Shown here one piece after another: positions 1 to 8,097 of a DNA stretch of 64,000 nucleotides (the stretch's first letter is position 1; the number at the start of each line of letters is the position of its first letter). The notes below the pieces were generated by a model. The model was not told the origin of the DNA and did no database searches. It saw only the letters and a list, made by a program, of their open reading frames with translations. The DNA lies in the NCBI RefSeq assembly GCF_017352135.1, contig NZ_CP071454.1:1583501-1647500 (forward strand). Direction: 5' to 3'. The DNA is from Rhizobium lentis (GTDB taxonomy: Bacteria > Pseudomonadota > Alphaproteobacteria > Rhizobiales > Rhizobiaceae). The position numbers and the translations under genes were made by a program.

Positions 1-319
1 GCAGCCATTTGCGCGTGCCGTCATTGGAGACCTGCTCCTCGACGATCTCCGGACGCGCGATGGTGAAATGCTGCTTCAACATCTCCCGCATGTCCTTGGC
101 GACATTCGTCATATGGTCGAAATCGGAGACACCGCGCACATAGATCCAGTTCCAGAGCTGCGAGACGCGCATCTTGATCTGCTTCTCGGCCACACCCTTT
201 TCGCGGAGTGCCGCTGCCATCTCCTCGCGCGACAGCCCGATCAGCGACGGCTTCTCGACGCCGGAAGAGGGGCGCGGGGCCTGAGGCTTGTTGACGACGA
301 TCGCATCCATGACGGACAT
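1..319 (-). CDS. rlmN: RlmN/Cfr-family 23S rRNA (adenine-2503-C2) methyltransferase, N-terminal part
   Basis: Radical-SAM enzyme that methylates C2 of A2503 in 23S rRNA and of A37 in some tRNAs. Only the first ~106 residues lie in the window; the gene continues past the left edge, so the CxxxCxxC cluster is not visible. The visible part has the family's N-terminal accessory domain: an '[13 protein letters not shown]' segment, then '[25 protein letters not shown]', typical of the helical bundle before the radical-SAM barrel. The chosen start (MSVMDA) is at 319; an internal ATG at 310 is possible. A longer overlapping frame beginning at 329 gives an Arg-rich nonsense protein and was rejected. 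Confidence 0.88.
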   Translation of the reverse strand, partial: MSVMDAIVVNKPQAPRPSSGVEKPSLIGLSREEMAAALREKGVAEKQIKMRVSQLWNWIYVRGVSDFDHMTNVAKDMREMLKQHFTIARPEIVEEQVSNDGTRKWL

Positions 320-499
320 AGTCTTTCATCCCGAATTCGAACGTAACCGTTCCGCAAGCCGCGGACTTCAGGGTCTAATCCGGAAGACTTGCGGGCGCAT
401 GACGGCACATTGGCAGAAATTGATGGCGGACGGCGACTGATATCGCGATCTCCGCTGTTTGCGCGGCCTTTAGCATCATTTTGCCCGCGCGTCACTACA

Positions 500-602
500 A
501 AGCATGTCGCGCAAAACTGTGCAGCGGTTTCGCGTAAACTTCATGCGGAAACCAAGGACCTGAAGCGCGCCAGGCGAATCTGAAAGATCGCGCCGCGCTC
601 TA
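500..602. repeat. Rhizobium intergenic mosaic (RIME-like) palindromic repeat
   Basis: Two consecutive imperfect hairpins. The first has outer arms GCATG (502-506) and CATGC (542-546), with an inner pair CGCGCAAAA / TTTCGCG. The second runs from about 563 (AGCGCG) to 599 (CGCGCT). The layout and wording (AGCATGTCGCGCAAAA ... GCGGTTT) match a repeat I recognise as frequent between genes in Rhizobium; the family assignment is from memory and unverified. Confidence 0.6.
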
Positions 603-605
603 GAT

Positions 606-640
606 GGAAATAACGAAGGCCGGCGCAAGGCCGGCCTTTT
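606..640 (-). terminator. Terminator-like hairpin downstream of the IalB-like gene
   Basis: A 7-bp GC stem, GGCCGGC / GCCGGCC with a 5-base loop, lies at about 613-635. On the minus strand it is followed by TTCGTTATTT, and on the plus strand by CCTTTTG. It begins 26 bases past the IalB-like stop codon. The poor U-tract makes efficiency uncertain. Confidence 0.5.
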
Positions 641-661
641 GAGTTCCATCAGCGAAACTGC

Positions 662-1171
662 TTATTTGCAGCTTTCGATCTGCTTCAGTGCCGCCGAAAT
701 ACCCGAGAGCGAATAGCTGTAGGAGGTACCGGTGCCCTTGCGCGAGACGGCATTGACCGTCATCGAATGGCCGGTCTTCATCGCCGCGACGAGGGCCGGC
801 TCCTGAGCAGCATTCTCGACCCAACCGGCCTTGTCCTTGGTGAACATCACGAAGGTCTTGTTGTCGATGACGACGTTGATCTTCGAATTTTCCTTCACCG
901 TGTAACCCATCATCGCCTGCGGCTCATAGGAAATGTTCTGGCCCGGGCGCTGCGAGACGATGAAGAAATTGTCGCCATGGTCGACGCTTGCCGGCTGCTT
1001 TGCCGTCGGAACGGACAGTACATAGCAAACGGTGCTGTTGCCCGACTTGTAGGAATAGGCGCCCCATGCCTGAAACTGCTGAATGCGGTTCGGCGCGGCC
1101 TGCTGCGCTGTCGCAACTCCGGCCATAACAAGGGTGAAGGCGAGAGCGGATACGATACTTTTTACAAACAT
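662..1171 (-). CDS. Invasion-associated locus B (IalB)-family secreted protein
   Basis: Predicted periplasmic or secreted protein of 169 residues. The IalB family was named from Bartonella; in rhizobia its biochemical role is unknown. Residues 1-23 form a signal peptide (MFVKSIV, hydrophobic core, cleavage after ATA). The mature part has the family's beta-rich pattern: 'WxxYSYKSGNSTVCYVLS', 'IVSQRP', 'IDNKTFVMFTKDKAGW', 'AMKTGHSMTV', and a C-terminal Cys that could pair with the Cys in 'TVCYV'. An upstream ATG at 1198 adds nine charged residues and spoils the signal peptide; the start at 1171 has AGGA upstream. It is divergent from the ECF sigma factor. Confidence 0.75.
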   Translation of the reverse strand: MFVKSIVSALAFTLVMAGVATAQQAAPNRIQQFQAWGAYSYKSGNSTVCYVLSVPTAKQPASVDHGDNFFIVSQRPGQNISYEPQAMMGYTVKENSKINVVIDNKTFVMFTKDKAGWVENAAQEPALVAAMKTGHSMTVNAVSRKGTGTSYSYSLSGISAALKQIESCK

Positions 1172-1507
1172 GGATTCCTGCCGGTTCTTGCGATTCAAGG
1201 CCCGAAGCGATCATAGCGGGCGGCGCATAATCACGATCTGCTTTATTTTGACTTAATTCAGGTTACCAAATGGTCAACAATAGCTGCGATTTGTATCTGC
1301 CTGTGTCATTTCAGCTCGACCACCACTTTTGCCCCTTGCTGAAATCGGCTGCGTTGCCGGTGCGCCGATGGCACCGGCCGGCCGTTCGGCTGAATTTAAG
1401 ACACAAAGATTCAGGCAAGAGTTTGACCTTTCAAAAATCCGTTGTACCTCAGTAACACTTTGGAAATCCGGGACGAAATTTTCGCCGCAGGGGGCTCGCG
1501 AGACGAT
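1172..1507. other. Divergent intergenic region upstream of the IalB-like and ECF sigma genes
   Basis: These 336 bases carry no supportable gene. A perfect 8-bp hairpin, GCCGGTGC / GCACCGGC with a 7-base loop, lies at 1356-1378 without a T-tract. The promoters of both divergent genes must lie here; no clear consensus hexamers were identified. Confidence 0.5.
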
Positions 1508-2068
1508 ATGGATGCCGAGGAAAGACAGCGTTTCGCTGCCCTCGTAAAGGCCGTCGCAGACGATCGCGACCAGCAGGCCTTTTCCATCCTCTTCGACTAT
1601 TTCGCCCCCCGCCTGAAGACTTGGCTGATGCGCCAGAAGATGACATCAGGCGAGGCCGAAGAGCTGGTCCAGGAGATCATGATCGTGCTCTGGCATAAGG
1701 CCCATCTCTATGATGCCACGCGGTCTTCGCTTTCGACCTGGGTCTTCCGCATTGCCCGCAACCGCCGCATCGATCTGCAGCGCCGCGCCAGCAGCCGCAT
1801 CCTCGACGAGGCCGACCCGACCCTGCTGCCGCCGGCCGATATCGGCGCCGAAGAAATCATCGCCAATGACGATCGCGACGCCAGCATCCGTGCCGCCGTC
1901 CGACGGTTGCCGTGGGAGCAGCGCGACATGCTGCGTGCCGCCTTTTTTCTCGGCCAGTCGCATTCTGAGATTGCCGAAGCGACCGGACTGCCGCTTGGGA
2001 CTGTGAAATCACGTATCCGGCTTGCCTTCGGAAAGCTTCGCAAGATGCTGGAGCAGGAACTCGGCTGA
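1508..2068 (+). CDS. ECF-family RNA polymerase sigma factor
   Basis: Alternative sigma factor of the extracytoplasmic-function type, 186 residues. Sigma region 2 is visible at about 25-95 ('FDYFAPRLKTWLMRQ', 'AEELVQEIMIVLWHKAHLYD', 'LSTWVFRIARNRRID'), followed by a short acidic linker and region 4 at about 125-180 ('AVRRLPWEQRDMLRAAFF', 'HSEIAEATGLPLGTVKSR', the helix-turn-helix that contacts the -35 element). The start MDAEERQ at 1508 is preferred; a TTG at 1442 would add 22 residues without family resemblance. No anti-sigma gene follows; the next gene is convergent, so regulation is probably by a partner elsewhere or by transcription. Confidence 0.88.
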   Translation: MDAEERQRFAALVKAVADDRDQQAFSILFDYFAPRLKTWLMRQKMTSGEAEELVQEIMIVLWHKAHLYDATRSSLSTWVFRIARNRRIDLQRRASSRILDEADPTLLPPADIGAEEIIANDDRDASIRAAVRRLPWEQRDMLRAAFFLGQSHSEIAEATGLPLGTVKSRIRLAFGKLRKMLEQELG

Positions 2069-2083
2069 ACAGCGCGGCGGCCG

Positions 2084-2476
2084 TCAAATCGTTTTCATCT
2101 CGTCCGCAGGTCGGTCGGCAAGGACGCGGTCTGCCGCGTCGTAATGGCTCGGCCGGACATGGCCGCGCACCATGGCGAAGGCGGCGGAAAGCACGGCGAT
2201 GTCGTCAGAAAAGCCGACCACGGCGAAAATATCCGGGATCATGTCCACCGGCATGACGAAATAGGCGAGGGCTGCGAGCAGCACACCGCGCACCTTGGTC
2301 GGCGTTTGCGGATCGAGCGCGCAATAGAAGCCGGCGACGACGTCGCGTGAGAAGGGAATCTGCCGCACGGCCCGGCGGAAGGTCGGCCAGAACTTCTGCC
2401 GCACGGTTTTCTCTCGCCGGCTCTGGGTGTCCTCGTCGCCCGGCAACAGGATTTCCCCGAATTTAACCTCGTCCAT
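2084..2476 (-). CDS. YkvA-family (DUF1232) membrane-associated protein
   Basis: 130-residue protein of unknown function. The DUF1232 core is at about 60-105: 'TPTKVRGVLLAALAYFVMPVDMIPDIFAVVGFSDDIAVL', with the conserved YFxxPxDxIPD motif and Gly-Phe-x-Asp-Asp. This hydrophobic stretch probably forms one or two membrane-associated helices. It ends 15 bases from the convergent ECF sigma gene. Start MDEVKFG gives a charged N-terminus. Confidence 0.8.
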   Translation of the reverse strand: MDEVKFGEILLPGDEDTQSRREKTVRQKFWPTFRRAVRQIPFSRDVVAGFYCALDPQTPTKVRGVLLAALAYFVMPVDMIPDIFAVVGFSDDIAVLSAAFAMVRGHVRPSHYDAADRVLADRPADEMKTI

Positions 2477-2543
2477 CCCTTACATCCTTTCGTCCATGCG
2501 AACATATGGTGATGGTGCTTCGGCTTTCAATCAGCGATCGCTT

Positions 2544-2849
2544 TCAAACGGCGCCACGTGCTGCCGCCTTATCCATCGCCCTGGCGAGCTTGAAGTCCAG
2601 TTCCGTCAGCCCGCCGGCATCATGCGTTTTCAGCGTTACATCCACCCTGGAATAGACGTTGAACCATTCGGGATGGTGGTTCAGTTTCTCGGCGGTAATT
2701 GCTGCCTGCGTCATGAAGCCGAACGCTTCGATGAAATTCGAAAACTTGAACGTCTTCGATATTGCAGAGGCCGTATCATTGAGCGCCCAACCCGCGAGTT
2801 CGGACAGTTTCGCCTCGGCCGCCGCCCGTTCCAGTCTTTCCTGTTTCAT
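2544..2849 (-). CDS. Pterin-4a-carbinolamine dehydratase
   Basis: Dehydrates 4a-hydroxytetrahydropterin, recycling the pterin cofactor of aromatic amino acid hydroxylases. 101 residues, the usual length. The family signature is complete: '[33 protein letters not shown]', including the His-His-Pro-Glu-Trp core and the later His of THDAGG that form the active site. It is divergent from the tyrosine phosphatase gene with only 33 bases between the start codons. No aromatic hydroxylase gene is in the window, so the partner is not known. Confidence 0.9.
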   Translation of the reverse strand: MKQERLERAAAEAKLSELAGWALNDTASAISKTFKFSNFIEAFGFMTQAAITAEKLNHHPEWFNVYSRVDVTLKTHDAGGLTELDFKLARAMDKAAARGAV

Positions 2850-2882
2850 GCCATGATCCTCTTATCTGTCAGCAGGTTACCG

Positions 2883-3383
2883 ATGAAACACATCCGCATT
2901 CTTTTCGTCTGCATGGGCAATATATGCCGTTCTCCGCTCGCGGAGGGAATTTTTACCCACCTTGTCGCCGAGGCGAGACTGACCGATCGTTTCACGATCG
3001 ATTCCGCCGGCACCGGTGGCTGGCATGACGGCGAACCGCCAGACCGCCGTCCGACCGCGATTGCCGGGAGCCACGGCATCGACATAACAAGGCAACGCGC
3101 CCACCGCGTGCGTCCGATCGATTTCACCCGTTTCAAGCTGATCGTCGCCATGGACCGCGACAACGTGGCTGAGCTCAGCAGGATCGCCCCGCCCGAGACG
3201 AATATCCGCCTGTTCGGCGATATCGCGGTCGGAACGGGGGAGGATATAGCCGACCCCTATTATGGCGGTCCGGAGGGATTCGAGATGGCCTATACCAGGC
3301 TCTTGACCGGCTGCAGCAGCCTGCTCGAAACGCTGGGCGTCGAACGCGCCTCGTGCAGCGGAAACACTTCCTCGGTGAGGTAA
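2883..3383 (+). CDS. Low-molecular-weight protein tyrosine phosphatase
   Basis: Cytosolic phosphatase of 166 residues. The P-loop C(X)5R-S is 'CMGNICRS' with Cys10 as nucleophile and Arg16 as phosphate binder; the general-acid Asp is in 'DPYYGG' near residue 124. The start MKHIRILFVCMG matches the family; the open frame extends far upstream (to 2427) only because the opposite strand is GC-rich coding DNA. Its last 94 bases overlap, tail to tail, the end of the ThpR gene. No tyrosine kinase or exopolysaccharide gene is adjacent, so the substrate is unknown. Confidence 0.9.
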   Translation: MKHIRILFVCMGNICRSPLAEGIFTHLVAEARLTDRFTIDSAGTGGWHDGEPPDRRPTAIAGSHGIDITRQRAHRVRPIDFTRFKLIVAMDRDNVAELSRIAPPETNIRLFGDIAVGTGEDIADPYYGGPEGFEMAYTRLLTGCSSLLETLGVERASCSGNTSSVR

Positions 3384-3883
3384 GGACCACCACCGACCGA
3401 TTCGCGTGACGAAAGCAGCACGAAGCGCGGCGCCGTGAAGGTCGCGGTATGGAAGTTGCCGCGCCCGGCCAGATATTGCACAACGTCGTCGAGCCGCGAG
3501 GATTTGAGCCGTGCCAGCGTCACATGCGGCGTGAATTTGCGGGGATCCGGCGGCAGCCCGATGCGCTGGCAGATCCGCTCGATCTCTGCCTGCAGGGCGT
3601 ACATCTCGGGCGATTGGGAAACGCCGGCCCAGACCGAATGCGGTTTCTTCGAGCCGAAGGAGCCGACGCCTTCAAGCCGGAACTGAAATTCCGGCCGGTC
3701 GATCCGGTCGAGGCGTTCAACGATTTCATCGGCCGTGCGGCCGTCGACATCACCGATGAAGCGTAGCGTGATGTGGTAGTTTTCCACATCGATCCAGCGT
3801 GCTCCGGGGAGGCCACCGCGCAGCAATGAAAGGCTCATTGCCGCATTGCGCGGAATTTCGAGGGCGGTAAACAGTCTCGGCAT
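3290..3883 (-). CDS. thpR: RNA 2',3'-cyclic phosphodiesterase (2H / LigT superfamily)
   Basis: 2H-phosphoesterase hydrolysing RNA 2',3'-cyclic phosphate ends. The 197-residue protein has both signature H-x-T motifs: 'HITL' (His37) and 'HVTL' around residue 120. The start MPRLFTALEIP at 3883 is the family's normal N-terminus; an upstream ATG at 3928 adds 15 unrelated residues. The C-terminus extends into, and overlaps by 94 bases, the convergent tyrosine phosphatase gene, so its last ~30 residues may be less constrained. Confidence 0.87.
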   Translation of the reverse strand: MPRLFTALEIPRNAAMSLSLLRGGLPGARWIDVENYHITLRFIGDVDGRTADEIVERLDRIDRPEFQFRLEGVGSFGSKKPHSVWAGVSQSPEMYALQAEIERICQRIGLPPDPRKFTPHVTLARLKSSRLDDVVQYLAGRGNFHTATFTAPRFVLLSSRESVGGGPYLTEEVFPLHEARSTPSVSSRLLQPVKSLV

Positions 3884-3951
3884 AACGAGCACTCCCCGAA
3901 TCTTTTGCAGGTGCTCACACGGAATCACGCAATCAACGGCCGCGCAAGCCC

Positions 3952-4596
3952 CTAATTCTTCACAGAAGAAATCGCTTCGACGAAATTTGTGACATCGGCT
4001 TCCATCTTCTCGACCATGACGTCGACACCTCTGGCGTTCGGATGCATGCCATCCTCGAGCTTCAGCCCCGCATCCAGCGCAACCCCGTCGAGGAAGAAGG
4101 CGTAAAGTCGAACTCCGTGTTTGTCGGAAAGTTTCCGATAAATCGGATTGAAGCGTGCCGCATAATCCGCTCCCATGTTTGGCGGCGCCATCATGCCGAC
4201 GAGCAGCACCGCAATGCCACGGGCCTTGAGCCGGGCAATCATCTGGTCGAGGTTTTTCTCGCTCTCTTCGGGTGGGATGCCGCGCAGCGCATCGTTGGCG
4301 CCAAGCTCGAGGATAACGCCGTCGGTACCGTCGGGGACCGACCAGTCGATACGGGCAAGCCCACCTGTCGTCGTGTCGCCCGAGACCCCGGCATTGGCAA
4401 TGACGACGTCGAGCCCCTTTGCCTTCAGGGCCGCCTGCAGCTTTTCCGGAAAGCCGTCGCCGGGCGGCAGCTGATAACCCGCCATCAGGCTGTCCCCGAA
4501 TCCGACGAGATTGATCGTGCGGGCATCAGCTGCAGCGGCAAAGATCAGCGAAAGGGCAATGACGGTGAATTGAAGCGCGGCAGCTTTAAATCTCAT
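3952..4596 (-). CDS. Periplasmic GDSL arylesterase / acyl-CoA thioesterase I-like (TesA-like)
   Basis: SGNH/GDSL hydrolase of 214 residues exported to the periplasm. Residues 1-25 are a signal peptide ending ADA. Block I is 'GFGDSLMAGYQLPPGDGFP' with catalytic Ser36, block II 'ANAGVSGDTTTGG', block III 'LELGANDALRG', and block V 'DGMHPNARG' with catalytic Asp and His. In many proteobacteria tesA is divergent from the ybbA-ybbP ABC genes, exactly as here (72 bases between the starts). The natural substrate is not set by the sequence. Confidence 0.88.
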   Translation of the reverse strand: MRFKAAALQFTVIALSLIFAAAADARTINLVGFGDSLMAGYQLPPGDGFPEKLQAALKAKGLDVVIANAGVSGDTTTGGLARIDWSVPDGTDGVILELGANDALRGIPPEESEKNLDQMIARLKARGIAVLLVGMMAPPNMGADYAARFNPIYRKLSDKHGVRLYAFFLDGVALDAGLKLEDGMHPNARGVDVMVEKMEADVTNFVEAISSVKN

Positions 4597-4668
4597 TCTG
4601 GCTTCCCTAGATTGGCGAAGTGCCGTTATGCGGCCATTCGATCACCGACTTATATAGGGCGATTTCTG

Positions 4669-5376
4669 TTGGCAAAAACCATCATCGAGTTGAAGGGCGC
4701 CGATCTGACCCTTGGCAGTGCGGCCGCCTCCGTCCATGTGCTGAAGGGCATCGACCTCGATATATCAGCGGGCGAATCCGTCGGCATCGTCGGCCCTTCC
4801 GGCTCCGGCAAATCCACCCTGCTGATGGTGCTTGCCGGACTGGAGAAGCTCGACAGCGGCGAAATCAACATCAATGACACGCCGCTGCACGCGCTGAGCG
4901 AGGATGAGGTCGCCGATTTCCGCGGTCGCAACATCGGCATCGTCTTCCAATCCTTCCACCTGATCGCCAACATGACGGCGCTGGAAAACGTCGCCGTGCC
5001 GCTGGAGCTCGCCAATGTCCGCAACGCCTTCGACATCGCCCGTCGCGAGCTGAATTCGGTCGGCCTCGGCGAACGGCTGAACCACTATCCCGGTCAGCTT
5101 TCCGGCGGCGAGCAGCAGCGCGTGGCGATTGCCCGAGCGCTCGCCCCGTCGCCCGCTTTGCTGATCGCCGACGAGCCCACAGGCAATCTCGATACCGAGA
5201 CCGGCCGCCAGATCGCCGACCTGCTTTTCGCCAAGCAAGCCGAACGCGGCATGACCCTGCTTCTCGTCACCCACGACGCCTCGCTTGCCAACCGCTGCTC
5301 GCGCCAGATCCGCGTCCGTTCCGGCAGGATCGAAGGCGATAGCACCGCCCTCCACAGCGAGGCGGTATTCGCATGA
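4669..5376 (+). CDS. ABC transporter ATP-binding protein (LolD/YbbA type)
   Basis: 235-residue ATPase of the MacB/LolD class, which powers extraction or mechanotransmission rather than import. Walker A is 'GPSGSGKST', the Q-loop is in 'IVFQSFHLI', the signature is '[15 protein letters not shown]', Walker B is '[12 protein letters not shown]' and the H-switch is 'LVTHD'. The likely start is TTG at 4669 ([12 protein letters not shown] when translated as Met), with AGGG about 10 bases upstream; no ATG exists near the family N-terminus, and the open frame upstream is antisense to the esterase. It overlaps the permease by ATGA. Confidence 0.87.
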   Translation: MAKTIIELKGADLTLGSAAASVHVLKGIDLDISAGESVGIVGPSGSGKSTLLMVLAGLEKLDSGEININDTPLHALSEDEVADFRGRNIGIVFQSFHLIANMTALENVAVPLELANVRNAFDIARRELNSVGLGERLNHYPGQLSGGEQQRVAIARALAPSPALLIADEPTGNLDTETGRQIADLLFAKQAERGMTLLLVTHDASLANRCSRQIRVRSGRIEGDSTALHSEAVFA

Positions 5377-7916
5377 GGATGGTCACGCCGCGCGTCGCGC
5401 TCGCTTTTCGCCTGGCGCTGCGCGAGCTGCGCGGCGGCATTCGCGGCTTCTACATCTTCCTGGCCTGCATCGCACTCGGCACAGGGGCGATCGCCGCAGT
5501 CAATTCCGTTTCGCAGTCGATCACCGACACCATCGCCTCCCAGGGGCAGGAGCTGCTTGCCGGCGACATCCGCTTCGAGCTCAACAACCGTGAAGCCAAC
5601 CCCCAGGAAATGGATTTCCTCGAAAGTCTCGGCACCGTCTCGGTGTCGACGGGCCTGCGCTCGATGGCGCGCAAGCCGGATGGTTCCGACCAGGCGCTGG
5701 TCGAGGTCAAGGCCGTCGATGATGCCTACCCGCTCTATGGCAGTTTCGTAGCCGAGCCGGACTACCCGCTTGCAGCATTGCTTTCAGGCCAAGGCGGCAC
5801 CTATGGTGCGGTCGCTGCCCCACTGCTTCTCGATCGGCTCGGCCTTGCGGTCGGCGACGAATTGCTGCTCGGCAACGTCAAGCTCAGCATCACCGGTACG
5901 GTGAAGACGGAGCCGGATGCGCTGTCGGAAAGTTTCGGTTTTGCGCCGCGTCTGCTGCTCAGTCGCCAGGCGCTCGAAGCCTCGGGGCTAATTCAGACTG
6001 GAAGCCTCGTCGAACATGCCTATAAGATCCGGCTGGACGACAGAAGCGAGATGCAGGGCATCCAGGCGCGCGCCGCCAAGGAATTCCCTTCCGCCGGCTG
6101 GGCGATCCGCACCAGTGACCGCGCAGCACCCTCGCTCACCGAAAACATCACCCGCTTCTCGCAATTCCTGACGCTGGTGGGCTTGACCGCCCTGATCGTC
6201 GGCGGCGTCGGCGTCGCCAATGCCGTGCGCGCTTTCCTCGATTCCAAACGCACCACCATCGCCACCTTCAAGTGTCTGGGCGCTCCGGCCGTCGTCGTCG
6301 TTCTGATCTATCTTTTCCAGATTGCCGTCATCGCGCTTGGCGGCATCATCACCGGCCTCGTCATCGGCGCCCTTTCGCCGATCTTTGCGGCGCAGTTCCT
6401 GGCACAGTTCCTGCCGGTCTCCACGACACCGACGCTCTATCCCGGCGCCCTGTTGCTCGCTGCCGTCTTCGGCGTCCTGACGACGCTCGCCTTCGCCATT
6501 CTGCCGCTCGGCCATGCCCGCGAGGTGCCGGCAACCGCACTCTTCCGCGAGCAGGGCTTCGAGGCGCGGCGCCTGCCGTCCTGGCCCTATATCCTGCTTG
6601 CCGCCCTCTTCATGGCGGCCCTCGCCGGCCTTGCCATCCTCACCGCCTATGATCGTTTCATCGCCGTCATCTTCGTCGGTGCGATCGTCTTCGCCTTCGT
6701 CATCCTGCGCCTCGTCGCCGCCTTGATCGCCTGGCTCGCGCGCCGCAGCCCGCGCGTTCACTCGCCGGCGCTCAGGCTTGCGATCGGCAACATCCACCGT
6801 CCCGGCGCGCTGACGCCGTCGGTCGTGCTTTCGCTCGGCCTCGGTCTGGCGTTGCTGGTGACGCTGACCTTGATCGACGGCAACCTCCGCCAGCAGCTCA
6901 CCGGCCGCATGAGCGAAGGCGCGCCGAACTTCTTCTTCGTCGACATCCAGAGCGCCGAGGTCGACGCCTTCCGCAACCTTGTCCAGACGCAGGCGCCGAA
7001 GGGCAAGCTCATGGAAGTGCCGATGCTGCGCGGCCGGATCGTCGCTTTCAACGGCGAAGACGTCACCAAGCTGAACGTGCCGGCCGCCGGCCGCTGGGTA
7101 CTGAACGGCGATCGCGGCATTACCTATGCCGACACTTTGCCGGAGAACGCCGCCCTCACCGAAGGCAGCTGGTGGGATAAGGACTACAGCGGCGAACCGC
7201 TCGTCTCCTTCTCCTCGGAAGAAGCGCATGAACTGGGCCTCAAGATCGGCGATATGGTGACCGTTAACGTGCTCGGCCGCAACATCACGGCGAAGATCGC
7301 CAATCTGCGCCGCGTCCAATGGGAATCGCTGTCGATCAATTTCGTCATGGTCTTCTCGCCGAATACCTTCCGCGGCGCCCCGCATGCCTGGCTGGCGACG
7401 CTGACCGATCCTTCGTCGACGACAGCCGAAGATGCGGCGATCCTCAAATCCGTCACCAACACCTACCCGACGATCACCAGCGTCCGAGTCAAGGACGCGA
7501 TCGATATCGTCAACCAGCTGGTGGCGCAGCTTGCGACCGCGATCCGCGCCGCCGCCTCCGTCGCCCTCATCGCCTCCATCCTCGTCCTTGCCGGCGCGCT
7601 TGCCGCCGGAAACAGGGCGCGCACCCACGATGCGGTGGTGTTGAAGACGCTCGGCGCCACGCGCGCCATGCTGATCCGCGCCTTCAGCTACGAATATCTG
7701 ATCCTGGGGCTTGCGACCGCGATCTTTGCGCTGATTGCCGGGGGCATCGCCGCCTGGTTCATCGTCGCCCGCATCATGCTCCTGCCGTCCACCTTCCTGC
7801 CCGATGTGGCAGGACTGACATTGGTGACGGCGCTCGTGCTCACCGTCGGCATCGGCCTTGTCGGCACCTGGCGCATCCTCGGGCAGAAGGCGGCGCCGGT
7901 GCTGCGGGAACTTTGA
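5373..7916 (+). CDS. ABC transporter permease with two FtsX-like domains (YbbP type)
   Basis: Large inner-membrane protein (847 residues) partnering the preceding ATPase. Topology visible in sequence: one transmembrane segment near residue 30, a periplasmic domain to ~260, three to four segments between ~265 and ~450 ('FLTLVGLTALIVGGVGVANAV' begins an FtsX domain), another near 475-500, a second periplasmic domain, and three segments from ~725 to the end. The duplicated FtsX-domain layout is that of YbbP. Its start overlaps the ATPase stop (ATGA). The substrate is not known; the tesA-ybbA-ybbP grouping suggests a lipid-related role (inference). Confidence 0.87.
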   Translation: MRMVTPRVALAFRLALRELRGGIRGFYIFLACIALGTGAIAAVNSVSQSITDTIASQGQELLAGDIRFELNNREANPQEMDFLESLGTVSVSTGLRSMARKPDGSDQALVEVKAVDDAYPLYGSFVAEPDYPLAALLSGQGGTYGAVAAPLLLDRLGLAVGDELLLGNVKLSITGTVKTEPDALSESFGFAPRLLLSRQALEASGLIQTGSLVEHAYKIRLDDRSEMQGIQARAAKEFPSAGWAIRTSDRAAPSLTENITRFSQFLTLVGLTALIVGGVGVANAVRAFLDSKRTTIATFKCLGAPAVVVVLIYLFQIAVIALGGIITGLVIGALSPIFAAQFLAQFLPVSTTPTLYPGALLLAAVFGVLTTLAFAILPLGHAREVPATALFREQGFEARRLPSWPYILLAALFMAALAGLAILTAYDRFIAVIFVGAIVFAFVILRLVAALIAWLARRSPRVHSPALRLAIGNIHRPGALTPSVVLSLGLGLALLVTLTLIDGNLRQQLTGRMSEGAPNFFFVDIQSAEVDAFRNLVQTQAPKGKLMEVPMLRGRIVAFNGEDVTKLNVPAAGRWVLNGDRGITYADTLPENAALTEGSWWDKDYSGEPLVSFSSEEAHELGLKIGDMVTVNVLGRNITAKIANLRRVQWESLSINFVMVFSPNTFRGAPHAWLATLTDPSSTTAEDAAILKSVTNTYPTITSVRVKDAIDIVNQLVAQLATAIRAAASVALIASILVLAGALAAGNRARTHDAVVLKTLGATRAMLIRAFSYEYLILGLATAIFALIAGGIAAWFIVARIMLLPSTFLPDVAGLTLVTALVLTVGIGLVGTWRILGQKAAPVLREL

Positions 7917-7981
7917 AGGAATAGCCGTTCCCGAAACCCTTCACCTTACGGCGATTTAACCAGACGCGCCTTTGCAAGCCT

Positions 7982-8010
7982 CTTGTTTGCAATGGGCGAA
8001 AGCCTCATAT
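7982..8010 (+). promoter_or_regulatory. Candidate sigma-70 promoter for the BI-1 family gene
   Basis: CTTGTT (7982-7987), 17 bases, then TCATAT (8005-8010), close to the rhizobial housekeeping pattern CTTGAC-N17-CTATAT. Predicted transcription would begin near 8017 and include the structured leader. Confidence 0.45.
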
Positions 8011-8016
8011 TGTCTG

Positions 8017-8097
8017 CAGGCATGCTGGAGCTCCGCAGCGGCGCCCGGGTCGAAAACCCCGACACCGTAACTCCATCGGAGCTTGTAAGAGGAAACT
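8017..8097 (+). ncRNA. ybhL-type structured leader RNA
   Basis: Structured 5' leader immediately before a BI-1/YbhL-family gene. Arms AGCTCCG (8029-8035) and CGGAGCT (8077-8083) close a helix around an internal hairpin, CGGG / CCCG (8045-8060), and a purine-rich stretch leads to the start codon. A conserved RNA motif named ybhL was reported upstream of exactly this gene family in alphaproteobacteria (Corbino and co-workers). Its ligand or function is unknown. The assignment rests on position and structure; no covariance search was possible. Confidence 0.65.

Larger units (their letters stand above)
320..661. other. Intergenic region between rlmN and the IalB-like gene
   Basis: No coding sequence is supported in these 342 bases. 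The region holds the upstream sequence of rlmN, a mosaic palindromic repeat (500-602) and a terminator-like hairpin (613-635) serving the IalB-like gene. Confidence 0.6.

Noticed and set aside
5988..7628. Open frame of 546 codons on the minus strand, antisense to the YbbP-like permease
   Set aside because: Its composition is Gly/Arg/Asp/Glu-rich and low in complexity, typical for the antisense frame of a GC-rich gene; the plus strand has a clear FtsX protein.
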